Part shown: positions 1 through 6,421 of the stretch, one piece after another
How the letters are laid out: every line of letters starts with the position of its first letter
Position numbering within the stretch: position 1 is the stretch's first letter
Notes under the pieces: generated by a model
What the model saw: only the letters and a program-made list of their open reading frames with translations
Told to the model about the DNA's origin: nothing
Databases searched by the model: none
Assembly (NCBI GenBank): GCA_050633205.1
Contig: JBOEGA010000134.1
Coordinates: 1-9,972, forward strand
Length of the DNA: 9,972 nt
Reading direction: 5' to 3'
DNA from: CBDHHC01 sp050633205
GTDB taxonomy: Bacteria > Pseudomonadota > Alphaproteobacteria > Rhizobiales > CBDHHC01
Position numbers and translations under genes: made by a program

Positions 1-1233
1 ATCCAGTCCCCGTGAAGAGTCAGATATTTCTCGCAGATCCCCGTAAGTCACTAAACCTTCCAAGCGCCAATCAGCGGGCAGGCTATATTTAAATCCCGTG
101 GTTAATTCCCAATTACGTTGGTAACCCACTTGATCATCACTAGGAATGTCATTCATGAAATTATAATGGACAGTTACATTCGACGGCGCGGTACCCGATG
201 GATCAACAAAGAATGCATTGGTGTTTGGAACGACTAAACTTCCTGTCGCATCGGCGGCTTGTCGAACGAAATCACGATTGGAATAAAATCCGTCGACATA
301 AAATTCCAAATTTTCCGTTGCATCAAAGGTTGTTGTAAACGCAAGATTGTCATATTCCTGCTGCGGTAATAGATCTTGATTCTTTAAGGTATCGCAGCGA
401 TTTTCTGTACCCGCGACCAAAGTGCCTGCGTTTGCGGCAGTAACACCGCCAGTAGGGATTGCATAAGTCTGGCCGGCCACTTCGATAGTTCCCGGAGCAC
501 AGCGATTCACTCGGTAATCAGCATTTGATTGCAAAGCAGTAAAAAAATCTCTATCACTGCCGTTCAGGTTATCCCTCTGGCCTTTTTCCAAAGCGACAAA
601 AACTGATGCGCTGTCCCAAGTTTTTCCAAACGAAGCGCCAACTTTATATTCACCATAATCGCTACCCGCACCTGCTCTTGCAATGACATCAACACCATCG
701 ACTTTTCGTCGAGTGATCATATTGACCACTCCAGCAATTGCATCAGAACCATAAATTGCAGACGCGCCATCGGCAACAACTTCGACTCGTTCTAGAGCTA
801 AGGACGGCATGATGGATGGATCGATAGAGCGCGCATTACTATTTACTCGATGCCCATCAACCATCACTAAGGTTGCATAGGGCCCGATGCCACGCAGATT
901 GACCGAGTTCGCCCAAACAATATTTCCGTTACCACCAGACTGCCCTCGCGAGCCTTCAGAAATACCTAAATCAAAAACTTGCGGTAGCTCTTTCAGCATT
1001 TCGTCAACAGAAATTGCTGTCGAGTTATTTATATGTTCTCGATCAAGGCTAATAACGGGAGAACCCACCGGTGCGACAGCACCACGCATACGTGAACCCG
1101 TCACTAATATTTCTTCAAGACCGAGGGATTCATTCGTTTGTGCAAAAACTGGAGTAGGCACCAGAATAGCCCCACCGCTCATTGCGGCCGCTATCGCTAA
1201 TCCAAGCGTTGAAGTAATTTGACGTTTTTTCAT
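1..1233 (-). CDS. TonB-dependent outer-membrane receptor, N-terminal part (runs off the left edge)
   Basis: The minus strand is open for 411 codons from ATG at 1233 to the window edge, so the C-terminal barrel is missing. Residues 1-31 form a signal peptide (MKKRQ start, hydrophobic core, VFA|QTN cleavage). A TonB-box-like stretch EEILVTGSR lies at 40-48. The plug domain follows, with NLRGIGPYATLVMVDGHRV at 112-130 and YGSDAIAGVVNMITRR at 161-176; both are classic TonB-receptor plug signatures. Beta-barrel sequence starts around residue 180, and an early predicted loop carries two cysteines (C245, C280), each in an NRC context, that could form a disulphide. A good Shine-Dalgarno sequence (AGAGGG) sits 5-6 bases before the ATG. 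Such receptors import siderophores, vitamins, sugars or other bulky solutes using TonB energy; the ligand cannot be read from the sequence. A far-upstream palindrome shared with the TRAP genes suggests co-regulation with them. Confidence 0.93.
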   Translation of the reverse strand, partial: MKKRQITSTLGLAIAAAMSGGAILVPTPVFAQTNESLGLEEILVTGSRMRGAVAPVGSPVISLDREHINNSTAISVDEMLKELPQVFDLGISEGSRGQSGGNGNIVWANSVNLRGIGPYATLVMVDGHRVNSNARSIDPSIMPSLALERVEVVADGASAIYGSDAIAGVVNMITRRKVDGVDVIARAGAGSDYGEYKVGASFGKTWDSASVFVALEKGQRDNLNGSDRDFFTALQSNADYRVNRCAPGTIEVAGQTYAIPTGGVTAANAGTLVAGTENRCDTLKNQDLLPQQEYDNLAFTTTFDATENLEFYVDGFYSNRDFVRQAADATGSLVVPNTNAFFVDPSGTAPSNVTVHYNFMNDIPSDDQVGYQRNWELTTGFKYSLPADWRLEGLVTYGDLREISDSSRGLD

Positions 1234-1418
1234 AAATCCCTCTTTAGTAATTTTTGTTTTACAAGGCCAGTGTCTGTAGATGCAAATCATTAACTCATTA
1301 GAAATCGTTCATAGCGATGAAGTTGCATTGAAGCCCGATAACGGTTGCGATGTATTTATTTGACGATCAGTTTTTATTATTAAATTAAAAGCTCATTGGC
1401 TTTTCTTAGTGCTTTTGA

Positions 1419-1493
1419 CTAGCAAACCTCTTGAACCTTGGTAAGGCCAAACTTCAGAAGCTGCTCGGCTTTGGACAAAGTGAAAGCACTCAT
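1419..1493 (-). other. possible 24-codon ORF in the receptor leader
   Basis: An ATG at 1493 opens 24 codons ending in TAG at 1419-1421. The peptide begins MSAFTLSKAEQLLK and reads like an amphipathic helix. It lies in the untranslated leader of the TonB receptor, about 185 bases before that gene's start. There is no Shine-Dalgarno sequence before the ATG, and the peptide is short enough to occur by chance. It could be a leader peptide, a remnant of a larger gene, or nothing. I recognise no family. Confidence 0.12.
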
Positions 1494-1520
1494 TAGCAAA
1501 ATAATGTGCAAGCTTAATTA

Positions 1521-1539
1521 TTGTTTGTGTTACAAACTA
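1521..1539. promoter_or_regulatory. palindromic operator, copy 1 (TonB receptor side)
   Basis: The site reads TTGTTTG-TGTTA-CAAACTA, one mismatch from the TAGTTTG-N5-CAAACTA pattern at 3121-3143 and 5858-5876. It lies about 290 bases before the receptor start codon and just downstream of a weak minus-strand promoter candidate, where a bound repressor would block transcription. The regulator is not encoded in the window. TetR-, GntR- or MarR-type dimers bind sites of this size, but the family cannot be told from the site. Confidence 0.55.
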
Positions 1540-1552
1540 TTTGCTTTGCGAA

Positions 1553-1581
1553 TTATTACTCCGAAAAGACATCGAAATCAA
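1553..1581 (-). promoter_or_regulatory. weak candidate promoter for the TonB receptor
   Basis: Read on the minus strand, TTGATT (1576-1581), a 17-base spacer and TAATAA (1553-1558) make a poor sigma-70-like promoter. Transcription would start near 1546 and run into operator copy 1, giving a leader of about 310 bases. The -10 match is weak, so the real promoter may be elsewhere in 1240-1600. Confidence 0.25.
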
Positions 1582-1746
1582 GCTAATTAACTAAAGTTTT
1601 AATAAATAGTTGGTATCAAGGTATGTAATCTTTATTCCGAGTTGTAAATCATTCGGATAATAGAGGACAAAGACTAAAGCTACGTGGGACTTATAGTGAA
1701 AGTAGAAAACTTAATTTATGTAATAGTGGTATTTTTAAGAATAAAA

Positions 1747-1810
1747 CCCGTCTCGCACCATTACAAAAACATAACACTCATAACCTGGCGGCTATGAGTG
1801 CGGGACGAGG
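1747..1810 (-). terminator. nested hairpin, probable terminator of dctP
   Basis: Two overlapping stems are visible. An inner perfect 8-bp stem pairs 1775-1782 with 1793-1800 (CACTCATA / TATGAGTG). An outer 12-bp stem pairs 1747-1758 with 1798-1809, with one mismatch and one wobble pair. They share bases 1798-1800, so they compete. Read on the minus strand, downstream of dctP, the outer stem is followed at once by TTTTATTCTT and the inner stem by TTATGTTTTT. Both look like Rho-independent terminators. On the plus strand no T-run follows. Confidence 0.5.
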
Positions 1811-1888
1811 GATACATGAACGGCTATTGAATGCGTGTAAAAAACAAGAAAACCAAAAAACATTTATCAATTACCATACATAACAACT

Positions 1889-3007
1889 CTATCGGCAACC
1901 GGTGGTTTCACCAGAATTAATCTGACCAATGAGTGTATTAACATAATTGTAAATAGCGGGACCATCAATGCCATACCTTTCCAAGCGTTTCGAATCTCGC
2001 AGTGCAATATCCGCATACACTTTTTCAAACTCAGCTTGCTGCTCAGGTGCTATCTCGATAAATTCCACGCCCTCTTCTTCACCATATTTAATCGCTGCAT
2101 CGTTTCCAAGAACAATATAGTGAGCAATTCTATCTTCCCAATAGCGGGCACTTTCTAACATCAATAGTTTTAGATCGTCAGGCAATTGCTCATAGCTTTT
2201 ATTGGAAATTGCCCGTGAAGGATAACCACCCCGATGCATTGCTAAGCGATTCAGGTATTGTCCGATCTCAGCAAAATGCATTGATCGTAAAGTATCTTCC
2301 GGAGTCAGCACACCATCGATAATACCTTTCGCAAACGCCGGATAAACATCACCCATCGGCATTAATACGGGATCACCGCCTAAGGCGTAAACCACTGGAA
2401 CCAACGCGGTAGGAGCACGCAAACGTAAACCGGCAATGTCTTCTAAGGCGTTTATCGGCCGATCTTTGGTCAGGATAAAAGATGGGGTTCCGCCCTGCAC
2501 GACCAGCACTTTTAAACCTTTTAATTCTTTTTCAAAAATGGGAAATTCTTTTAACAAACAATGGAACACTTCAATTTGTGTTTCAATCGAATCACTACCT
2601 GCATAAAAGCCAGTTTGGGTACGAGTCGCATGCATGCCCGCTCGCATATAGATTGGCGTGATCATCGCTAAGTCAGTGACACCATGGCGTAATTCAACGA
2701 CGTTTTGCTCGCTAGAGATTAAGGTCCCAGACCAAAATGATTTTATTCTAATTCGCCCATTACTTTTCTCTTCGATATAAGTCATCCAATCTTTGTCGGC
2801 CTGACTAAACGTGTGATTGGGACTCAAAGCTGAGCCATAACTCAAGAGGTAAACTTTTTTGTCGCCATCCTGAATAATCTCAAGCGCCGATATCGAACTC
2901 GACAAAAAATAAAGCAAGCAGATCATAAAGAATTTTATATTTATTAAGACCCGGCTTCGCGCGACCAAAAAATTTAACGTAATTTGAATAGCAGTAGAGT
3001 TGTTCAT
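1889..3007 (-). CDS. dctP: TRAP transporter solute-binding protein (DctP family)
   Basis: This is the periplasmic ligand-capturing component of a TRAP transporter and delivers a carboxylate to the DctQM permease encoded at 5973-7729. Residues from about 52 to the end match the DctP fold: YGSALSPNHTFSQADKDW early, GLRLRAP at 193-199 with Arg197 in the place of the conserved carboxylate-binding arginine, and the GDVYPAFAKGIIDGV loop at 219-233. A signal sequence is clear (hydrophobic 26-41, cleavage near SISA|LEI). The start is uncertain: ATG 3007 gives an unusually long, basic lead-in, while Met28 (ATG at 2926) would give a compact signal peptide; neither has a Shine-Dalgarno sequence. The length of 345-372 residues is normal for the family. 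The gene is separated from its permease genes by two CoA-transferase genes, which is uncommon. The substrate is unknown; an organic acid is the family expectation. Confidence 0.9.
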   Translation of the reverse strand: MNNSTAIQITLNFLVARSRVLINIKFFMICLLYFLSSSISALEIIQDGDKKVYLLSYGSALSPNHTFSQADKDWMTYIEEKSNGRIRIKSFWSGTLISSEQNVVELRHGVTDLAMITPIYMRAGMHATRTQTGFYAGSDSIETQIEVFHCLLKEFPIFEKELKGLKVLVVQGGTPSFILTKDRPINALEDIAGLRLRAPTALVPVVYALGGDPVLMPMGDVYPAFAKGIIDGVLTPEDTLRSMHFAEIGQYLNRLAMHRGGYPSRAISNKSYEQLPDDLKLLMLESARYWEDRIAHYIVLGNDAAIKYGEEEGVEFIEIAPEQQAEFEKVYADIALRDSKRLERYGIDGPAIYNYVNTLIGQINSGETTGCR

Positions 3008-3057
3008 AGATTTTTATTCAGACTAATTATTGTTTTAGTTTATATGTGTCTAGCGTA

Positions 3058-3087
3058 TTTATAGAGGCCCTAGGCCGAGCCGACCAA
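3058..3087 (-). promoter_or_regulatory. candidate dctP promoter
   Basis: On the minus strand TTGGTC (3082-3087), an 18-base spacer and TATAAA (3058-3063) form a sigma-70-like promoter. Transcription would begin near 3051, about 44 bases before the annotated dctP start. Operator copy 2 lies about 34 bases upstream of its -35 box, so the same regulator could affect this side too. Confidence 0.4.
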
Positions 3088-3120
3088 GGAAGCAAAGACT
3101 ACCACGCTTGATAAAGAGAT

Positions 3121-3143
3121 AATAGTTTGCCTGGCAAACTATT
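3121..3143. promoter_or_regulatory. palindromic operator, copy 2 (dctP / CoA-transferase 1)
   Basis: This is a perfect palindrome with 11-bp arms around a single central T at 3132. Its core is TAGTTTG-CCTGG-CAAACTA. It lies in the divergent region between dctP and CoA-transferase 1 and overlaps the -35 box and spacer of the plus-strand promoter, a typical repressor position. The same half-sites recur at 1521-1539 and 5858-5876. No regulator gene is present in the window. Confidence 0.75.
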
Positions 3144-3155
3144 TTTCCCTACACT
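3127..3155 (+). promoter_or_regulatory. candidate promoter of CoA-transferase 1
   Basis: TTGCCT (3127-3132), a 17-base spacer and TACACT (3150-3155) form a sigma-70-like promoter inside and just after operator copy 2. Transcription would start near 3162, leaving a leader of about 55 bases. The -10 box TACACT is identical to that proposed before dctQ. Confidence 0.5.
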
Positions 3156-3216
3156 AGACTCCAGTGTAAATCTCAGAATCTTAAGTATTCCCGTCATTAA
3201 TCAATAAGTTATCGCT

Positions 3217-4443
3217 ATGTATTCACCTTTGTCCGGTTTTACTGTCATCGATTTTAGCCATGTTATGGCTGGGCCTTTTTGCACCCATACTCTACACACC
3301 CTCGGCGCAAGGGTGATAAAAATCGAGCGCATCGGCGAAGGCGATGTGATGCGTCACTATGATGTACGACCTGAGTACACTTCAAAAGCCCCGCCATTTA
3401 TTGCCGTCAACGCAGGAAAAGAATCACTAGCTTTGGATTTAAAGTCTGCGCAAGCAAAAAAGATAATCCGCGATTTAGTGTCTACTGCCGACGTCGTTGT
3501 GGAAAATTTTCGCCCCGGTGTGTTGGAACGCTTAGGTTTGGGTTACCAGGAATGTAAGCAGTGGAACGAAAACATTGTTTACTGTTCTGTTTCCGGATTC
3601 GGCCAGCAAGGCCCGCTAAAAAATAATCCGGCTTACGATCACATTGTACAAGCCATGGCCGGCGTCATGTCTCTCACCGGCGAACCAAACAGCAAGCACC
3701 TCAAGGTTGGCTTTCCGGTCTTGGATACATTCGCAGGTTATACGGCGGCAATGGCGGTAATGTCTGCGCTTTTACAACGAGAACGGTTTGGCGGCGGGCA
3801 ATACATTGACGTCGCGATGCTTGACGCCTCGTTAAATTTAATGATCTCGATGGCGGCGCCCTTTTTGATTGCCGGAGACGTCCCAAAAAAAGTTGGCAAT
3901 CGTGGCTTTAACATGAGCCCAACATCTGACACGTTTAGAGCGAAAGGTGGTGAAATTTCTATTGGTGCCAATACTCAAAAGCAATATGAAGCTATGTGCC
4001 AAGTGATGGAACGTGATGATTTAATTCACGATGAACGTTTTGCCTTACGCGAAGGCAGAATGAAAAATGAAGCTGCTTTGCAAGAAGAGATCGAAAAAAC
4101 TACCCAATTAAAATCCGCCTACGAATGGGAATCGGCTTTTAACAAAGTAGGCGTACCAAGTGCAGCGATTCGAACAATTCCTGAAATAATTCAGCATGAA
4201 CATTTAGATGGACGGGGACTTAAGATCCCTATTCAAAGCGAATCGCAAATAGCCAAGGGGGAAAATTCTGGCTTCACATTAGGGCCCGGCTTTGTCTTAA
4301 ACCAATCTCAATTGAAAAACATGGGACATGCCCCCGGGCTAGGCGAACATTCTATTTCGATCTTACGTGAGTTAGGGTATCCGCAATCAGACATTGATGA
4401 TTTATGCAGAGACAACGTTATTCAAAAAAGTTATTCAAACTAG
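3217..4443 (+). CDS. CaiB/BaiF family III CoA-transferase no. 1
   Basis: Family III CoA-transferases move CoA between carboxylic acids in the cytoplasm through an aspartyl-CoA thioester. The 408-residue length is typical. Family signatures run in order: FTVIDFSHVMAGPFC near the N-terminus, GARVIKIE (30-37), ENFRPGVLERLGLGY (96-110), SVSGFGQQGP (124-133), and the catalytic aspartate as Asp170 in GFPVLDTFAGYTAAM. GGGQYIDVAMLDA follows, then a normal C-terminal part ending in a GEH...LRELGY motif. This is the most canonical of the three paralogues and a good candidate for a working transferase. ATG 3217 fits the family N-terminus, although the Shine-Dalgarno sequence is weak. It is transcribed alone, divergent from dctP and convergent with protein no. 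2, 44 bases away. The acyl substrate cannot be inferred. Confidence 0.93.
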   Translation: MYSPLSGFTVIDFSHVMAGPFCTHTLHTLGARVIKIERIGEGDVMRHYDVRPEYTSKAPPFIAVNAGKESLALDLKSAQAKKIIRDLVSTADVVVENFRPGVLERLGLGYQECKQWNENIVYCSVSGFGQQGPLKNNPAYDHIVQAMAGVMSLTGEPNSKHLKVGFPVLDTFAGYTAAMAVMSALLQRERFGGGQYIDVAMLDASLNLMISMAAPFLIAGDVPKKVGNRGFNMSPTSDTFRAKGGEISIGANTQKQYEAMCQVMERDDLIHDERFALREGRMKNEAALQEEIEKTTQLKSAYEWESAFNKVGVPSAAIRTIPEIIQHEHLDGRGLKIPIQSESQIAKGENSGFTLGPGFVLNQSQLKNMGHAPGLGEHSISILRELGYPQSDIDDLCRDNVIQKSYSN

Positions 4444-4487
4444 CGAGTAACTTTCTCATTATAAAAAAATTTATTGGATATTTAACC

Positions 4488-5678
4488 TCACGTTTTCACA
4501 ATTTCGGCAACACTTGCGATAATCAAGGGCTCGATCTCGTCATCACTAAATCCAAACTCCTTTAGAATCTCCAGAGTATCCTGTCCCGGCAGATGGGGCA
4601 GATCTCTAACTGACCCTGGCGTCGCAGACAATTTAACGGCCGGACCTATTTGAGTTACCGCGTGACCATCCCCATCATTCATTTCAAACACCGTTCCTCG
4701 TGCCCGCGCATGCCGATCTTGCAAGGCTTCCGCAATAGTGTAAACCGGCGCGACCTGGGTTCCCGCCTGGCGTAATATTTCGAACCACTGATCCCGTGTT
4801 TTTTGCGAAAATACTTGTCTTAGTTCTTCATCCAAGTAAGCAAGCTTTTCTTTATCGAACTGAAGGGGAAGCAAATCGCTGCGCTCGATAGCGTGACAAA
4901 ATTTTTCCCAATATCTCGGTTCTAAATCGGTGGTGCAAATATATTTATTGTCTAGCGTTAGCCAATACCCCACATTCCCCCCACGCCAACTAAGCGGTGG
5001 TTCTTTCTCGCTAACGAGAAACCGTTGTGCAACAGAGGTCATTAAATTCAGCGCGCAATCTGACATCGCCACGTCAACAAGCTGACCTTCACCGGTTTTA
5101 TTACGCGCTTGCAAGGCCAATAAAATACCAATGACTGCTTGCATGCCAGTACTTAAATCTCCGACCGGCAGCCCCGCAATATGGGGCCTATCGCCATCAC
5201 CAAAACGAGGTAAGGCGCCGGCCAATGCCATTGCAATCGGTTCATGACCCGGTAAGTCTTGATACGGGCCCGACAATCCGCCGAGAGTGACACTGCAATA
5301 AATTAATTTGGGATTTATAATCCTTAACTCGTCATAACCTAATCCCATCGCCTCCATTACACCTGCGCGATAATCATGAAGTAAAACGTCACAATTTTTT
5401 ATCATTCGCTTTACTGCCTTACGTGAGTTTTCATCACGCAAATTCAATATTACTGAACGCTTATTTCTCGACAGTAACTCACGTTTTTTTACTTTCCGTT
5501 TTTCTTCTGGCGTAAGATTATCCAGGCCAAAAGCCTTTTCTTGCTTAGCGACCTCATTTGCTTGCTCTACACGAATCACGCGAGCGCCAAAATCTGCCAG
5601 CGTCATCGAACAATAAGGGGCAGGTAGAAATCGTGAAAAATCTAAAACTGTAATATCGTCTAGCGCTTGCTCGACCAT
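4488..5678 (-). CDS. CaiB/BaiF family protein no. 2 (CoA-transferase or acyl-CoA racemase-like)
   Basis: This is a second family III CoA-transferase homologue. I chose ATG 5678 (396 residues) because GGTGA precedes it at good spacing and MVEQALDDITVLDFSR matches the family N-terminus. ATG 5714 would add 12 residues with no ribosome site. In numbering from 5678, the catalytic aspartate is Asp174 in GLPVGDLSTGMQ. His145 in the PGHEP segment sits where alpha-methylacyl-CoA racemases have the catalytic His of their GHD motif, 29 residues before the Asp, against 30 in the mycobacterial racemase. The usual GFGQ loop reads TLGGLSGP. A basic stretch around EKRKVKKRELLSRNKRS lies near residues 59-75. 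It may therefore epimerise a 2-methyl- or 2-hydroxyacyl-CoA rather than transfer CoA; that is inference. It is convergent with no. 1 and divergent from dctQ. Confidence 0.9.
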   Translation of the reverse strand: MVEQALDDITVLDFSRFLPAPYCSMTLADFGARVIRVEQANEVAKQEKAFGLDNLTPEEKRKVKKRELLSRNKRSVILNLRDENSRKAVKRMIKNCDVLLHDYRAGVMEAMGLGYDELRIINPKLIYCSVTLGGLSGPYQDLPGHEPIAMALAGALPRFGDGDRPHIAGLPVGDLSTGMQAVIGILLALQARNKTGEGQLVDVAMSDCALNLMTSVAQRFLVSEKEPPLSWRGGNVGYWLTLDNKYICTTDLEPRYWEKFCHAIERSDLLPLQFDKEKLAYLDEELRQVFSQKTRDQWFEILRQAGTQVAPVYTIAEALQDRHARARGTVFEMNDGDGHAVTQIGPAVKLSATPGSVRDLPHLPGQDTLEILKEFGFSDDEIEPLIIASVAEIVKT

Positions 5679-5819
5679 TTTTTTATTCACCGTCATTAGT
5701 AGCCAGAAACTCATGGCATAAGTTAGTTGCGAAAAACGCTACTCTTATTCCGCCTGTTGGTCATTTTCTTCGAGCAGGTTTTCCGTTCACGTATGGCTGA
5801 AGCAGAACACGCTAAATGA

Positions 5820-5849
5820 TTGACTTCGTCCCTGTATAGTCGCTACACT
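5820..5849 (+). promoter_or_regulatory. promoter of the dctQM operon
   Basis: TTGACT (5820-5825), an 18-base spacer and TACACT (5844-5849) give a good sigma-70 promoter. Transcription would start near 5856, about 117 bases before the chosen dctQ start. Operator copy 3 begins at 5858, right at the start point, so a bound repressor would block initiation. Confidence 0.6.
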
Positions 5850-5857
5850 CCATAAAT

Positions 5858-5876
5858 TAGTTTGTGATGCAAACTA
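5858..5876. promoter_or_regulatory. palindromic operator, copy 3 (dctQM)
   Basis: The site reads TAGTTTG-TGATG-CAAACTA, with the same 7-bp half-sites and the same 5-base spacing as copy 2. It overlaps the predicted transcription start of the dctQM operon. It is the only copy upstream of the dctQ-dctM-dehydratase-CoA-transferase run; none is seen before the gene at 7826, consistent with that gene being read from this promoter. Confidence 0.7.
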
Positions 5877-5972
5877 TATCAGAAATACATAAATAATAAC
5901 CAGCGGCGCTCTAAGCAAACCGAAAATTAAAGGTATCGCGGCTTGATAAAGCTATTTCATCGACGAGGATTT

Positions 5973-6416
5973 ATGGCAGTCATCCGTTTTTTTGGGGCCT
6001 GCGCGTTATTTGGGACCATGATCCTGATTTCAATTAGCGTCCTCGGCAGACACCTCAACACTCCCTTGCCTGGCAGTGTAGAAATAGTTGAAGTACTAAT
6101 TCTTATCGTCGCTTCGACGGGTATTCTTTTCGCAACCACCGAAAAAAGCCACGCCTCCGCTAAAATATTTATCGACAGATTGGGCCCAAAAACAAAAATA
6201 GTTGCTGAAAAATTCGGAATATTATTAGGTGTTTGCATTTGTCTTGTCATTTGCCTGAGTAATATTTGGTTGCTTTTTGATGTTTGGCAGACACACGAAG
6301 CTAGCCACTTACTCGGAATACCTATCGTGCCATTTAGACTATTTTTTATATTCACCAGCGCCTGCACAACCGTCGTATTGGCCTGGCAATTTTTTACTAA
6401 CAATAAGAATAATTAA
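5973..6416 (+). CDS. dctQ: TRAP transporter small permease (DctQ family)
   Basis: DctQ is the small membrane subunit that pairs with DctM in the inner membrane. I chose ATG 5973 (147 residues) because GAGGA lies just before it, though the spacing is short. An in-frame TTG at 5943 would add ten residues (IKLFHRRGF after the start) and cannot be ruled out. Four membrane segments are visible near residues 3-25, 38-54, 81-103 and 121-141, as the family expects. GRHLNTPLPGSVEIVE (25-40) after the first segment matches the conserved DctQ region. dctM starts five bases after the stop, so the two genes are translated from one message. This is the permease partner of the DctP encoded on the other strand. 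Confidence 0.88.
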   Translation: MAVIRFFGACALFGTMILISISVLGRHLNTPLPGSVEIVEVLILIVASTGILFATTEKSHASAKIFIDRLGPKTKIVAEKFGILLGVCICLVICLSNIWLLFDVWQTHEASHLLGIPIVPFRLFFIFTSACTTVVLAWQFFTNNKNN

Positions 6417-6421
6417 CTTCT

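Noticed and set aside
887..1222. Plus-strand open frame of 111 codons
   Set aside because: It lies wholly opposite the TonB receptor, whose minus-strand frame carries unmistakable plug motifs and a signal peptide; its own peptide has no recognisable features.
1387..1404. AAAAGC-N6-GCTTTT hairpin as a plus-strand terminator
   Set aside because: The stem is only six AT-rich pairs and no plus-strand gene ends upstream of it.
1240..1546. Cobalamin or other riboswitch before the TonB receptor
   Set aside because: I looked for the B12-box consensus and conserved core and found no match on the minus strand.
3701..3971. Two minus-strand open frames within CoA-transferase 1
   Set aside because: They are shadows of the clear CaiB/BaiF frame, in the zone around its catalytic aspartate.
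4444..4487. Bidirectional terminator between the convergent CoA-transferase genes
   Set aside because: The gap is AT-rich with A and T runs but has no convincing inverted repeat.
5862..5880. Possible CRP site (TTTGTGATGC...) near the dctQ promoter
   Set aside because: Only one TGTGA half-site is present and no TCACA follows at the proper spacing; the palindrome shared with two other loci explains the sequence better.
5957..6403. Minus-strand open frame of 148 codons opposite dctQ
   Set aside because: It mirrors dctQ, which has the family motif and four membrane segments; the antisense product has no recognisable domain.
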